DNA of 64,000 bases from Achromobacter spanius (GTDB taxonomy: Bacteria; Pseudomonadota; Gammaproteobacteria; Burkholderiales; Burkholderiaceae_B), in NCBI RefSeq assembly GCF_002812705.1, contig NZ_CP025030.1:4216001-4280000 (forward strand), read 5' to 3'. The position numbers and the translations under genes were made by a program. Shown here one piece after another: positions 41,910 through 50,511 of the stretch. Below the pieces are notes generated by a model. The model saw only the letters and a list, made by a program, of their open reading frames with translations, did not search any database and was not told where the DNA came from. Each line of letters starts with the position of its first letter. Positions within the stretch are counted from its first letter, which is position 1.

Positions 41910-43118
41910 ATGCGTATCAAACCCCTGTTGGCGGCCTCGGCCGCCACGATGGCCGCCTGCGCGGCGCAAGCTCAATCGGATGTGGTGCGCCTGGGCGTAT
42001 CCAATGACCGATCGGGCATCTACTCGGATTTAGGCGGACAAGGTTCCGAGATGTCGGTGCGCATGGCCGTCGAGGACTTCGGCGGCAAGGTGGCGGGCAA
42101 GACCGTGGAAGTGGTGGGCGCCGACAACCAGAACAAGGCGGACGTGGCCTCGGCGCTGGTGCGGCGCTGGTTCGACACGCAAGGCCTGGTTGCCGTGGTG
42201 GACGGCGGCGCCAGTTCGGCCGGGCTGGCCGCGCAAGGCGTTGCCCGGGAAAAAGGCGGCACGGCGTTGATCAGCGGCGGCTTTGCGGGCGACTTCAGCG
42301 GCAAGCAATGCAGCTCGCTCAGCACGCAGTGGGCGCCCGACACCTACGCCCTGTCGAACGCCGTCGTGAAAAGCGTGGTGCAAGCCGGCGGCAAGTCCTG
42401 GTACTTCATCACCACCGATTACGTATTCGGCAAATCGCTGGAAAGCAATGCCACCCGTTTCGTGCAAGAAGCGGGCGGCAAGGTGCTGGGCAGCACGCGC
42501 CATCCGCTGGGCGCCCTGGACTTCGCCTCGTTCCTGCTGCAAGCGCAGGCCTCGAAGGCAGAAGTGGTGGGCCTGGCGAGCGCCGGGGGTGACCTTGTCA
42601 ACCTGATCAAGCAAGCACAGGAATTCGGCCTGACCGGCGGCAAGCAGCGCTTGTTGACCTTCCTGACCTTCATCAACGACGTCCAGGCCATGGGCCTGCC
42701 CGTGGCGCAGGGCCTGACCTTTCCCACCGGGTTTTACTGGGACGCCGACGAAGACACCCGCGCCTGGACCAAACGCTGGCAACAGAAGATGGGCGTGACG
42801 CGCCCGCCGTCCATCGTGCAGGCGCTGAGCTATGTGGCCACCACGCATTACCTGCAAGCCGCGCAGGCGGCCGGCACCTTCGAGGGCGAAGCGGTCAATA
42901 AGAAGATGCGTGAATTGCCCATCACCACCAAGCTCATCAAGAATGCCCGCATCCGCCCCGAGGACGGCCGCGTCATCATGGACCTGTATCTGGTTGAAGT
43001 GAAAAAGCCCGCCGAATCCAAGTACCCGGGCGACTTCTACCGCATCTTGTCCACGGTGCCGGGCGACAAGGTGTTCGTGTCGTTGGCCGACAGCGAATGC
43101 CCCCTGATCAAAAAGTGA
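41910..43118 (+). CDS. LivK/type-1 periplasmic ligand-binding protein, no permease nearby
   Basis: A 402-residue secreted binding protein with a signal peptide (about 1-22, cleaved near A-Q-A-Q-S). The type-1 fold begins V-V-R-L-G-V-S-N-D-R-S-G-I-Y and has I-T-T-D-Y-V-F-G-K in the middle. Such proteins deliver branched-chain amino acids, amides or aromatic acids to HAAT-type ABC permeases. None is adjacent; the next gene is an alcohol dehydrogenase 64 bp downstream. IclR control suggests a catabolic substrate. Confidence 0.87.
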   Translation: MRIKPLLAASAATMAACAAQAQSDVVRLGVSNDRSGIYSDLGGQGSEMSVRMAVEDFGGKVAGKTVEVVGADNQNKADVASALVRRWFDTQGLVAVVDGGASSAGLAAQGVAREKGGTALISGGFAGDFSGKQCSSLSTQWAPDTYALSNAVVKSVVQAGGKSWYFITTDYVFGKSLESNATRFVQEAGGKVLGSTRHPLGALDFASFLLQAQASKAEVVGLASAGGDLVNLIKQAQEFGLTGGKQRLLTFLTFINDVQAMGLPVAQGLTFPTGFYWDADEDTRAWTKRWQQKMGVTRPPSIVQALSYVATTHYLQAAQAAGTFEGEAVNKKMRELPITTKLIKNARIRPEDGRVIMDLYLVEVKKPAESKYPGDFYRILSTVPGDKVFVSLADSECPLIKK

Positions 43119-43182
43119 ATATCGCGCCACGGCGCGTGGGTGTAGGCTGCTGGCTATAACAACCCCAAACGGAGACATCCCC

Positions 43183-44244
43183 ATGAAGTGCTATTGCGTC
43201 GTCAACTTCCGCGAGCCCTTGCAGGAAATGGAGCAGCCCACGCCTACCCCCCAAGGGACACAGGTGCTGTTGAAAGTGCGCGCCGCGGGCGTCTGCCACA
43301 GCGATATCCACTTGTGGGAAGGCGGCTACGACCTGGGCCAGGGCCGCACCCTGGCGCTCAAAGACCGCGGCGTGTCGCTGCCGTTGACGATGGGCCACGA
43401 AACGGTAGGCAGCGTGGTGTCGGCCGGGCCGGACGCGCAAGGCCTGTCCAACGACAAGAACTACCTGGTGTATCCGTGGATCGGCTGCGGCAAATGCACG
43501 CCTTGCCTGGCCGGCATGGAAAACCATTGCAGCGCGCCCGCCTGCCTGGGCGTGCATCGCGCGGGCGGCTACGCCGACCACATCCTGGTGCCCCATCCCA
43601 AATACCTGATCGACATCGGCGACCTTGACCCCGCGCAGATCGCGCCGTACGCCTGCTCGGGCCTGACCACGTATTCCGCGCTGAAGAAGATCGGCGCGGA
43701 CATCTACCGCGAACATCCCGTGGTGATCTTCGGCGCGGGCGGCCTGGGGCTGATGAGCCTGACGCTGATCAAGGCATTGGGTGGCGCGGGCGCCATCGTG
43801 GTCGACATCGACCCCGCCAAGCGCGCAGCCGCGTTGGAAGCCGGCGCGCTGGCCGCCATCGACGGCGCCGCGCCGGACGCCGCGCAGCAGATCATCAAAG
43901 CCGCGGGCGGCAAGCCGGTTCAGGCCGCGATCGACCTGGTCGGCGCGCCCGCCACCACCTCGCTGGCGTTCGACTTCCTGACCAAGGGCGGCAAACTCAT
44001 CATCGTCGGCCTCTTTGGCGGGGCCTCGTCATGGCCGATCGCGTTGATTCCCATGAAGGCCATGTCCATCATCGGCAGCTACGTCGGCAACCTGGCGGAA
44101 TTGCAGGAATTGATGGAATTGGTGCGCGCGGGCAAGGTGCCGCCCATGCCGGTGCACCGCCACGCGCTGGCCGAGGCCGACAGCGTATTGGCCGCGCTGC
44201 GGGCGGGCAAGGTAGTGGGCCGTGCGGTACTGACCACTGCTTGA
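43183..44244 (+). CDS. Zinc-dependent alcohol dehydrogenase
   Basis: A 353-residue medium-chain dehydrogenase. Catalytic zinc ligands are in G-V-C-H-S-D and G-H-E-T; structural zinc cysteines are in G-C-G-K-C-T-P-C with a fourth C downstream in E-N-H-C. The NAD fold is G-A-G-G-L-G near residue 185. The length and motif set suit oxidation of primary or secondary alcohols. It probably shares the transcript and IclR control of the solute receptor upstream. A terminator follows. Confidence 0.9.
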   Translation: MKCYCVVNFREPLQEMEQPTPTPQGTQVLLKVRAAGVCHSDIHLWEGGYDLGQGRTLALKDRGVSLPLTMGHETVGSVVSAGPDAQGLSNDKNYLVYPWIGCGKCTPCLAGMENHCSAPACLGVHRAGGYADHILVPHPKYLIDIGDLDPAQIAPYACSGLTTYSALKKIGADIYREHPVVIFGAGGLGLMSLTLIKALGGAGAIVVDIDPAKRAAALEAGALAAIDGAAPDAAQQIIKAAGGKPVQAAIDLVGAPATTSLAFDFLTKGGKLIIVGLFGGASSWPIALIPMKAMSIIGSYVGNLAELQELMELVRAGKVPPMPVHRHALAEADSVLAALRAGKVVGRAVLTTA

Positions 44245-44262
44245 AACCTGGTCAGGCGAAAC

Positions 44263-44290
44263 AAAGGGGAGCCTTGTCGGCTCCCCTTTT
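44263..44290. terminator. Bidirectional rho-independent terminator
   Basis: AAAGGGGAGCC (44263-44273) pairs with GGCTCCCCTTT (44279-44289) around a 5-base loop, with A and T runs on either side. It separates the alcohol dehydrogenase from the convergent toxin gene. Confidence 0.9.
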
Positions 44291-44295
44291 CTTGT

Positions 44296-44808
44296 TCATG
44301 CGGCTTTCAAGCGCGGGTCGTACACAAACCGTTCGCGCCGCACCACCACGATATGTTCCGCATCCGGATGCGCCGGATTGATCAGCAGGTTGCAATCGGG
44401 CACGCCACGATAAGGCACGATGGCGCTGGGCAATTCAAGCAGCGCCGACACGCCGGATTCCACCCAGTTGTCGCCCACCGCCTGTGAAGCTTCGGCAAAC
44501 GGCACCGCCTCCCAGAACGGGAAATCGCGCTGCAACTGGTTCACCGTCAACACCTGGCGGGCATCATGGATGGCGCGCGGCACGGCCACTTCAATCAGAT
44601 AGCGATTGGCTTGTTCGGAGGCCCGCACGGCAAAATGCACCACGGTTTCCAGCACCGCCAACGCCACGCTGGGTGACGTATACACCACCGCCGTGCCCGG
44701 GCTGTTGTAGCGCCCGCCCACCGCCGCCGCCCCCGCGCCGCTCAAGTCATCGGCGCGGTACGTGCCGGCCGTGGTGCCGATGCGCCACAGGGAAATGAAA
44801 TCGCTCAT
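44296..44808 (-). CDS. RES-domain toxin
   Basis: A 170-residue RES-family toxin of the Xre-RES type, whose members degrade NAD+. Conserved features are the Arg in L-W-R-I near the start, G-G-R-Y-N-S-P-G, Y-T-S-P-S-V-A-L-A-V-L-E and the late N-L-L-I-N-P. Its ATG overlaps the antitoxin stop as ATGA. It converges on the alcohol dehydrogenase through a shared terminator. Confidence 0.9.
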   Translation of the reverse strand: MSDFISLWRIGTTAGTYRADDLSGAGAAAVGGRYNSPGTAVVYTSPSVALAVLETVVHFAVRASEQANRYLIEVAVPRAIHDARQVLTVNQLQRDFPFWEAVPFAEASQAVGDNWVESGVSALLELPSAIVPYRGVPDCNLLINPAHPDAEHIVVVRRERFVYDPRLKAA

Positions 44809-45293
44809 GCGTACACGCCGGCGGCCGCCCGGGCCAGGGTGTCTTCAACGATGCGGCTGCTGGCGTCCGAGGTCAGCAAGGACAACGGCTTGACGTTGCC
44901 CAACGCAGGCACGGGCGTGTTCAGCCACTGCACGGCCTCGTCGTCGCTGCCCAGCACCTGACGCGCCACGCGCGCTACGCGGGCCACGCGCGCCAGCCGG
45001 TCGGATTCGCCCAGCGGCAGCATCTGCCCTTCCCGGGTCCAGCGCGACAGCGATGCGGCCTTGACCTCGGTGATGGCCATGATTTCGGACTTGGGCACTT
45101 GCAGGAAATCGGCCGCGTCGTCCACCATCTGCGCGGGCAGGCCCCGGCGCACGTCGCGCGCCATATCGCTTAGCGGGCTGTCCACCAGCTCCTGGAACAA
45201 CTGCTTGGCGCGCGCCGTTGCGCGGCGAGGCGGGCGGGTGGCGGCAGCGCCGCGCTTGTCTGCCGATTTTCCGGGAATGGCGATGGTCATCAT
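44805..45293 (-). CDS. Xre/MbcA/ParS-type antitoxin
   Basis: A 162-residue antitoxin. It has a basic N-terminus, an Xre-like HTH region (L-S-R-W-T-R-E-G-Q), and the C-terminal toxin-binding MbcA/ParS domain (A-V-Q-W-L-N-T-P-V-P-A-L-G). A short R-V-A triplet repeat (R-L-A-R-V-A-R-V-A-R-V-A-R) occurs near residue 110. GGAGCGC precedes two tandem ATGs. A perfect palindrome upstream is its likely autoregulatory operator. Confidence 0.9.
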   Translation of the reverse strand: MMTIAIPGKSADKRGAAATRPPRRATARAKQLFQELVDSPLSDMARDVRRGLPAQMVDDAADFLQVPKSEIMAITEVKAASLSRWTREGQMLPLGESDRLARVARVARVARQVLGSDDEAVQWLNTPVPALGNVKPLSLLTSDASSRIVEDTLARAAAGVYA

Positions 45294-45310
45294 GCGCTCC
45301 TGACTATATG

Positions 45311-45343
45311 TTCCAAACAGAATTTATGATATCCCGTTTGGAA
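45311..45343. promoter_or_regulatory. Toxin-antitoxin operator palindrome
   Basis: TTCCAAAC (45311-45318) and GTTTGGAA (45336-45343) are perfect 8-bp inverted arms, 18 bp before the antitoxin start, in an AT-rich patch that should hold the promoter. Confidence 0.75.
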
Positions 45344-45445
45344 ATCCCGCCGCAAGCCGCAAAGCCACGCCTGTTCGCCCCGGCCTGCACCGGAATTGGG
45401 CATATCATAGGCGGCGTTACACACGATCACTTACAAGGACTGGCA

Positions 45446-45823
45446 ATGACGGACCGGCAGTTGACGATACTTGCGGCGTTGAATCTCATGGTGGCGGTAG
45501 GCGCGGGCGCTTTCGGCGCGCATGGCCTCAAGCGCATGCTGACGCCAGAGCTGCTGTCCGTCTGGCAGACGGGCGTGCTGTATCACCTGATCCACGCGCT
45601 GGGCCTGTTCGTCATCGCACTGCTGGGCGCCCGCTTCGGTTCGCCCTTGCTGTCCGCCGCCGGCGTGGTGATGTTTGTGGGCATCGTCCTGTTCTCAGGC
45701 AGCTTGTACACGCTGTCGCTGACGGGCGTGCACTGGCTGGGCGCGGTTACCCCCTTAGGCGGAACCGCCTTCCTGGCCGCCTGGGCCATGGTCGCGCTGG
45801 CGGCCTACCGCGCCCAGGGCTGA
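45446..45823 (+). CDS. DUF423 membrane protein
   Basis: A 125-residue protein with four membrane helices and the DUF423 pattern G-A-F-G-A-H-G-L, W-Q-T-G-V-L-Y-H-L-I-H-A-L and P-L-G-G-T-A-F-L-A-A-W. It is the YgdD-like family, of unknown function. The ATG at 45446 follows AAGGACTGGCA. The open frame extends upstream, but that stretch crosses the antitoxin operator and start. Confidence 0.85.
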   Translation: MTDRQLTILAALNLMVAVGAGAFGAHGLKRMLTPELLSVWQTGVLYHLIHALGLFVIALLGARFGSPLLSAAGVVMFVGIVLFSGSLYTLSLTGVHWLGAVTPLGGTAFLAAWAMVALAAYRAQG

Positions 45824-45892
45824 CCCTCATCACATCGTTCGCACGTCTCCTTTCCCCACGGCGGCAGGAACCGCCGCCCTTGCAGGTTTCCG

Positions 45893-46801
45893 ATGTCTTC
45901 CTCATCTGTATTGCCCGCCGCCCGGGACCACTCCGCCTTCGCAGGCATCGCCTGTGTGGTGGGCGGCATCTTTTTTCTGACGCTTAGCGACGCCAACGCC
46001 AAATGGCTGGGCGAGCACTACAACCCGCTTCAAATCCTGTTCCTGCGCGCACTGATCGCGCTGCCTTTCGTGACGGCGCTGGCCTTGTGGCTGGGCGGCC
46101 GGCGTGTGCTGCGCACCACGCATCCCGGGCTGCATCTGGTGCGCGGCGCCATCAACGTCGTGTCGGCCTGTTGCTTTTATCTGGGCCTGCGCGCGCTGCC
46201 CTTGGCTGAAGCCACCGCCATCGCCTTCGCGGCGCCGCTGTTCGTGACGGCGCTGTCGGTGCTGATCCTGAAAGAGCGTGTGGACGGCAAGCGCTGGCTG
46301 GCCGTGCTGGCCGGTTTTGTCGGCGTGCTGATCGTGGTGCGCCCGGGCTCGGCGGCATTTCAGGCGGCCACGCTGTATCCCCTGACCACGGCCCTGCTTT
46401 ACGCAGTGATGATGATCACCGCGCGCGGCATCAGCCGGGGCGAAGGCATGTTGACGACCACGTTCTACATCGTGCTGGGGCAATTGCTGTGCAGCGCGGT
46501 GGGCTTGCCCTGGGTATGGCAGACGCCCACCGTCGAGCATCTGCCTTACTTCGGCGGCATCGCGCTATTCAGCACGCTGGGGCTGGCGTTGATCACGCAG
46601 GGCTTTCGGATTGGCCCTGCCTCGGTCGTGGCGCCGTTCGACTACACCGGCCTGATCTGGGCCACGATACTGGGCTGGATTTTCTGGCGTGAAGCGCCCG
46701 ACGCCTATGCCTATCTGGGTGCGCTCTTCATCGCGGGTAGCGGTGTGTACATCGCCGTGCGCGAGGCCCGCGCAAAGAGCAAGCGCCGCGGCAAGTCATA
46801 A
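45893..46801 (+). CDS. EamA-family (DMT) transporter
   Basis: A 302-residue protein with about ten hydrophobic helices in two EamA repeats. The first has G-G-I-F-F-L-T-L-S-D-A-N-A-K-W and the second G-P-A-S-V-V-A-P-F-D-Y-T-G. EamA proteins export amino acids or metabolites; no substrate can be assigned. AGGTTTCCG precedes the ATG. Confidence 0.87.
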   Translation: MSSSSVLPAARDHSAFAGIACVVGGIFFLTLSDANAKWLGEHYNPLQILFLRALIALPFVTALALWLGGRRVLRTTHPGLHLVRGAINVVSACCFYLGLRALPLAEATAIAFAAPLFVTALSVLILKERVDGKRWLAVLAGFVGVLIVVRPGSAAFQAATLYPLTTALLYAVMMITARGISRGEGMLTTTFYIVLGQLLCSAVGLPWVWQTPTVEHLPYFGGIALFSTLGLALITQGFRIGPASVVAPFDYTGLIWATILGWIFWREAPDAYAYLGALFIAGSGVYIAVREARAKSKRRGKS

Positions 46802-46836
46802 CGCCGCGGCCCGGGCGTTGCGCCCTTTGAGTCCGG

Positions 46837-47475
46837 CTATTCAGTCGGCGCGGGGAAATTGCGGCGCAATACCCGCGCCACATTCGGTTCCAGCGCCGCC
46901 TCGCGCGCCACCGCCGCCAAGGCCGGGCATTCCGCCTGGAACCACGCAGCCCCTGGACGCCACCGCGTCATGACAGTCACATACAGGTCCAACGCGGAAA
47001 ACCGCCGGCCCAACATGTGGGGCGACCCGGCCTGCTGCTCAAGTTCCTTCCATAGCTCCGCGCGCCGGGTATGCACGCGCTCGCGCAGCAAGTCAGCCGC
47101 CGCGCCCTCGCCCGCCCATTGCGACGGAATATCGCCGTACGTGAACGTGGGGTACACCGCGCCGACCAGGCGCATCAGCACATTCAGAAAATACGCGCGT
47201 TCAGGCTTGTCGGCTGATGGCGCCAAGCCGGCCTGCGGCGCCACGTCGTTCAGGTGCAGAATCATCGCCGCGCTTTCTGTCATGACCTCGCCTTCGGGCG
47301 TGATCAGCGTCGGCACCTGCCCCAAGGGGTTCAGTTGCAGCAGGCGGTCGCGTTCGGGGCCGGGCTTCAGATAGGGCACGTCCGTCAACGTATGCGGCAC
47401 GTTGGCCAGCACCAGCGCCATCTCGACAATGGCCGACCCGCACCCGGCCGATCCGATCAACTCGTAGGTCTTCAT
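46837..47475 (-). CDS. Glutathione S-transferase
   Basis: A 212-residue GST. The N-terminal thioredoxin-like domain has G-S-A-G-C-G-S, L-N-P-L-G-Q-V-P-T-L and E-S-A-A-M-I-L-H-L. The C-terminal helical domain has F-S-A-L-D-L-Y-V-T-V-M. The Ser/Cys near residue 9-12 is in the catalytic position. GGAGGG lies inside the end of the sugar-dehydrogenase gene, 3 bp upstream, so the two are translationally close and probably form one operon. Confidence 0.88.
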   Translation of the reverse strand: MKTYELIGSAGCGSAIVEMALVLANVPHTLTDVPYLKPGPERDRLLQLNPLGQVPTLITPEGEVMTESAAMILHLNDVAPQAGLAPSADKPERAYFLNVLMRLVGAVYPTFTYGDIPSQWAGEGAAADLLRERVHTRRAELWKELEQQAGSPHMLGRRFSALDLYVTVMTRWRPGAAWFQAECPALAAVAREAALEPNVARVLRRNFPAPTE

Positions 47476-47478
47476 CGC

Positions 47479-48651
47479 TTACCCTCCAGATTGCACCGGC
47501 GCTACCCGCAGCAATTGGCCGGGCGAGGCGTCAGTCAGCACATACACATAGCCGTCCGGCCCTTGCCGCACGTCGCGTATCCGGCTCTTGCGGTCCACCA
47601 GCAGCCATTCCTGGCCCACGACACGGTTGCCGTCCAGCGTCAGGCGGATCAGGTTCTGATTGCCCAAGGCGCCGATGAATACCGAATTCTTCCAAGCCGG
47701 AAAACGGTCGGCATCGTAGAAAGCCATGCCGCTGATGGCGGGCGACTTTGCCCACCAGAACAGCGGCGGTTCCGTGCCCGGCGCGGTTTCTCCCTTGGCC
47801 TCGGGGATGCGCAGGCCCGAATAGTTGATGCCATGCGTGGCCAATGGCCAGCCATAGTTCTTGCCCGGCTGAACCAGGTTGATTTCGTCGCCGCCACGGG
47901 GGCCGTGTTCGTTTTCCCAAAGATCACCCGACCAGGGGTTGATCGCCATGCCCTGCGGGTTGCGATGGCCGTAGGACCAGATCTCGGGCCGCGCGCCGGC
48001 CTTGCCCACGAAGGGGTTGTCCTCGGGCACCGAGCCATCAAGCTTCAGGCGCACGACCTTGCCTTGCAATTTGTCCAGATCCTGCGCGGTGGGACGCTGG
48101 TTGTTTTCACCCAGCGCAATGAAAAGATGGCCCTTGCCGTCGAACACCAGGCGCGAACCGAAATGCAGGCCGGACGACAACTTCGGCATTTGCCGGAACA
48201 GCACCTTGAAATCTTCCAGGCCGCTGGCATCGTCCGACAGCCTGCCCCGGCCAACCGCCGTACCGCTCTTGTCGCCATCGGATTCGGCATACGACAGATA
48301 CACGTACCGGTCCTTCGCGAAGTCCGGCGACAGCGCCACATCCAGCAAGCCGCCCTGCCCGCGCGCGGCCACCTTCGGCACCCCGGACAGCGGCTTGGAC
48401 AAGCCGCCCGGCGTACGCAGCAAACGCAGCGTGCCGGGCCGTTCCGTGATCAACATTCCACCGTCAGGCAGGAACGCCATGGCCCAGGGATGGTCCAGGC
48501 CACCCACCACCGGCGTCACACGCGCGGCCACGGAAGGCGGTTCCTGGGATGCATGTGCAGGCTTGGCCAATACCATGGCGCCCGCCATGAGCAGCGTTGA
48601 AACCGAAAAAAGTGAGATCGCGCGCGTGCTCGCGGCGGTGCGTGACTGCAT
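47479..48651 (-). CDS. PQQ-type aldose sugar dehydrogenase (YliI-like), exported
   Basis: A 390-residue periplasmic quinoprotein of the soluble-glucose-dehydrogenase/YliI group. The signal peptide spans about residues 1-35. The beta-propeller begins G-L-D-H-P-W-A-M-A-F-L-P-D-G and has H-F-G-S-R-L, Y-G-H-R-N-P-Q-G, E-H-G-P-R-G-G-D-E and G-K-N-Y-G-W-P. These match family PQQ and Ca2+ motifs. The ATG at 48651 has GGAG at ideal spacing, unlike the one 6 bases upstream. A GST gene follows 3 bp later. Confidence 0.88.
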   Translation of the reverse strand: MQSRTAASTRAISLFSVSTLLMAGAMVLAKPAHASQEPPSVAARVTPVVGGLDHPWAMAFLPDGGMLITERPGTLRLLRTPGGLSKPLSGVPKVAARGQGGLLDVALSPDFAKDRYVYLSYAESDGDKSGTAVGRGRLSDDASGLEDFKVLFRQMPKLSSGLHFGSRLVFDGKGHLFIALGENNQRPTAQDLDKLQGKVVRLKLDGSVPEDNPFVGKAGARPEIWSYGHRNPQGMAINPWSGDLWENEHGPRGGDEINLVQPGKNYGWPLATHGINYSGLRIPEAKGETAPGTEPPLFWWAKSPAISGMAFYDADRFPAWKNSVFIGALGNQNLIRLTLDGNRVVGQEWLLVDRKSRIRDVRQGPDGYVYVLTDASPGQLLRVAPVQSGG

Positions 48652-48786
48652 GGACATCTCCGGCGGCAAAGGGCTGAATGCGGGGGCGGCGGCTATGACA
48701 AGCTGGCGCGAAGCGCCCAGCGGGTGGCGTACCATAGCGCCCAGGGACGGGAGCCTCCCGTTCTTCCTTTCCGGAGACCCCATCGC

Positions 48787-49398
48787 ATGAAACTGTACTA
48801 CATGCCCGGCGCGTGCTCGCTCGCTTCCCACATTGTTCTTGAGTGGGTCGGCCAGCCCTACGAAACGCACCAGCTCAGCCGTGAAGCGCTCAAGGCCCCT
48901 GAATTTCTGAAGGTGAATCCGCTGGGCGCCGTGCCCGCGTTGACCGATGGCGACTGGACCCTGACGCAGAACGTCGCCATCCTGGAATACATTGCCGAAC
49001 AGGCGCCGCAAAGCAAACTGCTGGGCGATGGCAGCGCGCGCTCGCGGGCGGAAGTGCGCCGCTGGCTGGGCTTCATCAATTCCGACATCCACAAGACGTT
49101 CTCGATGATCTTCGGCGCGTCCCGCTTCCTGGGCGACGAAGGCGCGCAGAAGGAACTGGCCGGCTCGGCCTCCAAGCTGCTGACCAAGCTGTTCTCGCAA
49201 ATCGATGCGCAACTGGCGGGCAAGTCGTACCTGGCGGGCGACGCGCCCTCCATCGCGGACGCCTATCTGTACGTGGTGCTGCGCTGGGCGCGCGCCAAGG
49301 AAGTGGACCTTGCCGGTCAAGACAATCTGGCGGCATTCGAAAAGCGCATGGAAGCCGACAAGGGCGTCCAGGCCGCGCTGAAGGCCGAAGGGCTGTAA
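48787..49398 (+). CDS. Glutathione S-transferase (beta-type)
   Basis: A 203-residue GST beginning M-K-L-Y-Y-M-P-G-A-C-S-L-A. The Cys at position 10 is the typical beta-class catalytic residue. V-N-P-L-G-A-V-P-A-L and E-Y-I-A-E complete the glutathione-binding fold. The C-terminal helices have S-I-A-D-A-Y-L-Y-V-V-L. TTTCCGGAG lies upstream. It is divergent from the sugar dehydrogenase. Confidence 0.9.
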   Translation: MKLYYMPGACSLASHIVLEWVGQPYETHQLSREALKAPEFLKVNPLGAVPALTDGDWTLTQNVAILEYIAEQAPQSKLLGDGSARSRAEVRRWLGFINSDIHKTFSMIFGASRFLGDEGAQKELAGSASKLLTKLFSQIDAQLAGKSYLAGDAPSIADAYLYVVLRWARAKEVDLAGQDNLAAFEKRMEADKGVQAALKAEGL

Positions 49399-49446
49399 AG
49401 CGGGTAAGCCAAACGGGGGGAAGCCTACTGGCGAACTAGCCCAGGC

Positions 49447-50391
49447 TCAGCCCGCATCTGCTTCCCCTTCCAGCGTCTTCTTCACTGCCGCCAGAAACCG
49501 CCGCGCCAGCAATGGCGGCGCGCTCAGGTTCGAATACGTGGCCCACACCTCGACACTGGCTTCGGGCGCGATGGGCCGCAACACCATATGCGCCGACTGT
49601 TCGGTCGATACGCACCAGGTGTCCACCAGCGCCGGCCCCAGGCCTTGCTGCACGAACGAACACGCGGTGACCGGTGAATGCACTTCGATCGCCGCGGCAT
49701 GGCGCGGCCCGTCGCCAAAAAACGGTTGCAGCGCGCGTCCCAATGGCGTGTCGCGGGGGTAGCCGATCCAGGCGGCGGACGAGAAATCCTCGGGCTGCAC
49801 CACCTTGTGGCTGGCCAGGGGATGGGCCGGCGGCATCACGCACACCACGGGCACCTGCGCCAGGCGCACGGACGTCAGGTTGGGGTGATCGGGCGGCTGC
49901 ATCGAAATGCCGATATCCGCCTGCCCCGACAAGAAGTACGCCGCCAACTCATCGAACGTGACGCTGCGGTAGTCCACCCGCGCACCCGCGTTGCGGCCGC
50001 GAAAGCGCTCAAGCGCCATCGGAATCAAGCGCTGCCCGAAGCTGGCGCTGGCCACGATCTTCAACATGCCCGCGCCGGACTGCCCCAGGCTGGCGGCCAG
50101 ATCGTTCACGCGCTGGATGCCGCCATACACCAGCTCCACCTCGGCATACAGCCGGCGCGCCTCGGCCGTGGGCGACAAACGGCTCTTGACCCGTTCGAAC
50201 AAGCGATAGCCCAGGCGGCTTTCCGTCAACGCCAGCACCCGGCTGACAGCGGGCTGCGACACATGCAGCATGCGCCCCGCGCTGCTGATGGACCCCGACA
50301 TCATGATGGCCCGAAAAACCTCGATCTGACGCAGGTTCAGCGGGCGCCCCGCGCTGGGACCGACCTCATCCGCATAGCCTTCTACATCCAC
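49447..50391 (-). CDS. LysR-family regulator of the D-amino-acid operon
   Basis: A 314-residue LysR regulator. The HTH reads L-R-Q-I-E-V-F-R-A-I-M-M-S-G-S-I-S-S-A-G-R-M-L. The start chosen is GTG at 50391, which has GGGGAATAAAA upstream; the open frame continues 23 codons further without a good site. It is divergent from the Bug-receptor operon at 50512 and is its likely controller. Confidence 0.88.
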   Translation of the reverse strand: MDVEGYADEVGPSAGRPLNLRQIEVFRAIMMSGSISSAGRMLHVSQPAVSRVLALTESRLGYRLFERVKSRLSPTAEARRLYAEVELVYGGIQRVNDLAASLGQSGAGMLKIVASASFGQRLIPMALERFRGRNAGARVDYRSVTFDELAAYFLSGQADIGISMQPPDHPNLTSVRLAQVPVVCVMPPAHPLASHKVVQPEDFSSAAWIGYPRDTPLGRALQPFFGDGPRHAAAIEVHSPVTACSFVQQGLGPALVDTWCVSTEQSAHMVLRPIAPEASVEVWATYSNLSAPPLLARRFLAAVKKTLEGEADAG

Positions 50392-50511
50392 TTTTATTCC
50401 CCTTGACCAATAACGGCGGATTATAGGATTGCCACATTTTTCGATGATGCAGTGCCGCAACGCGGGTGTAATCTGCGCCCGTCACCACAACAAAACAAGG
50501 GGAATACCACC

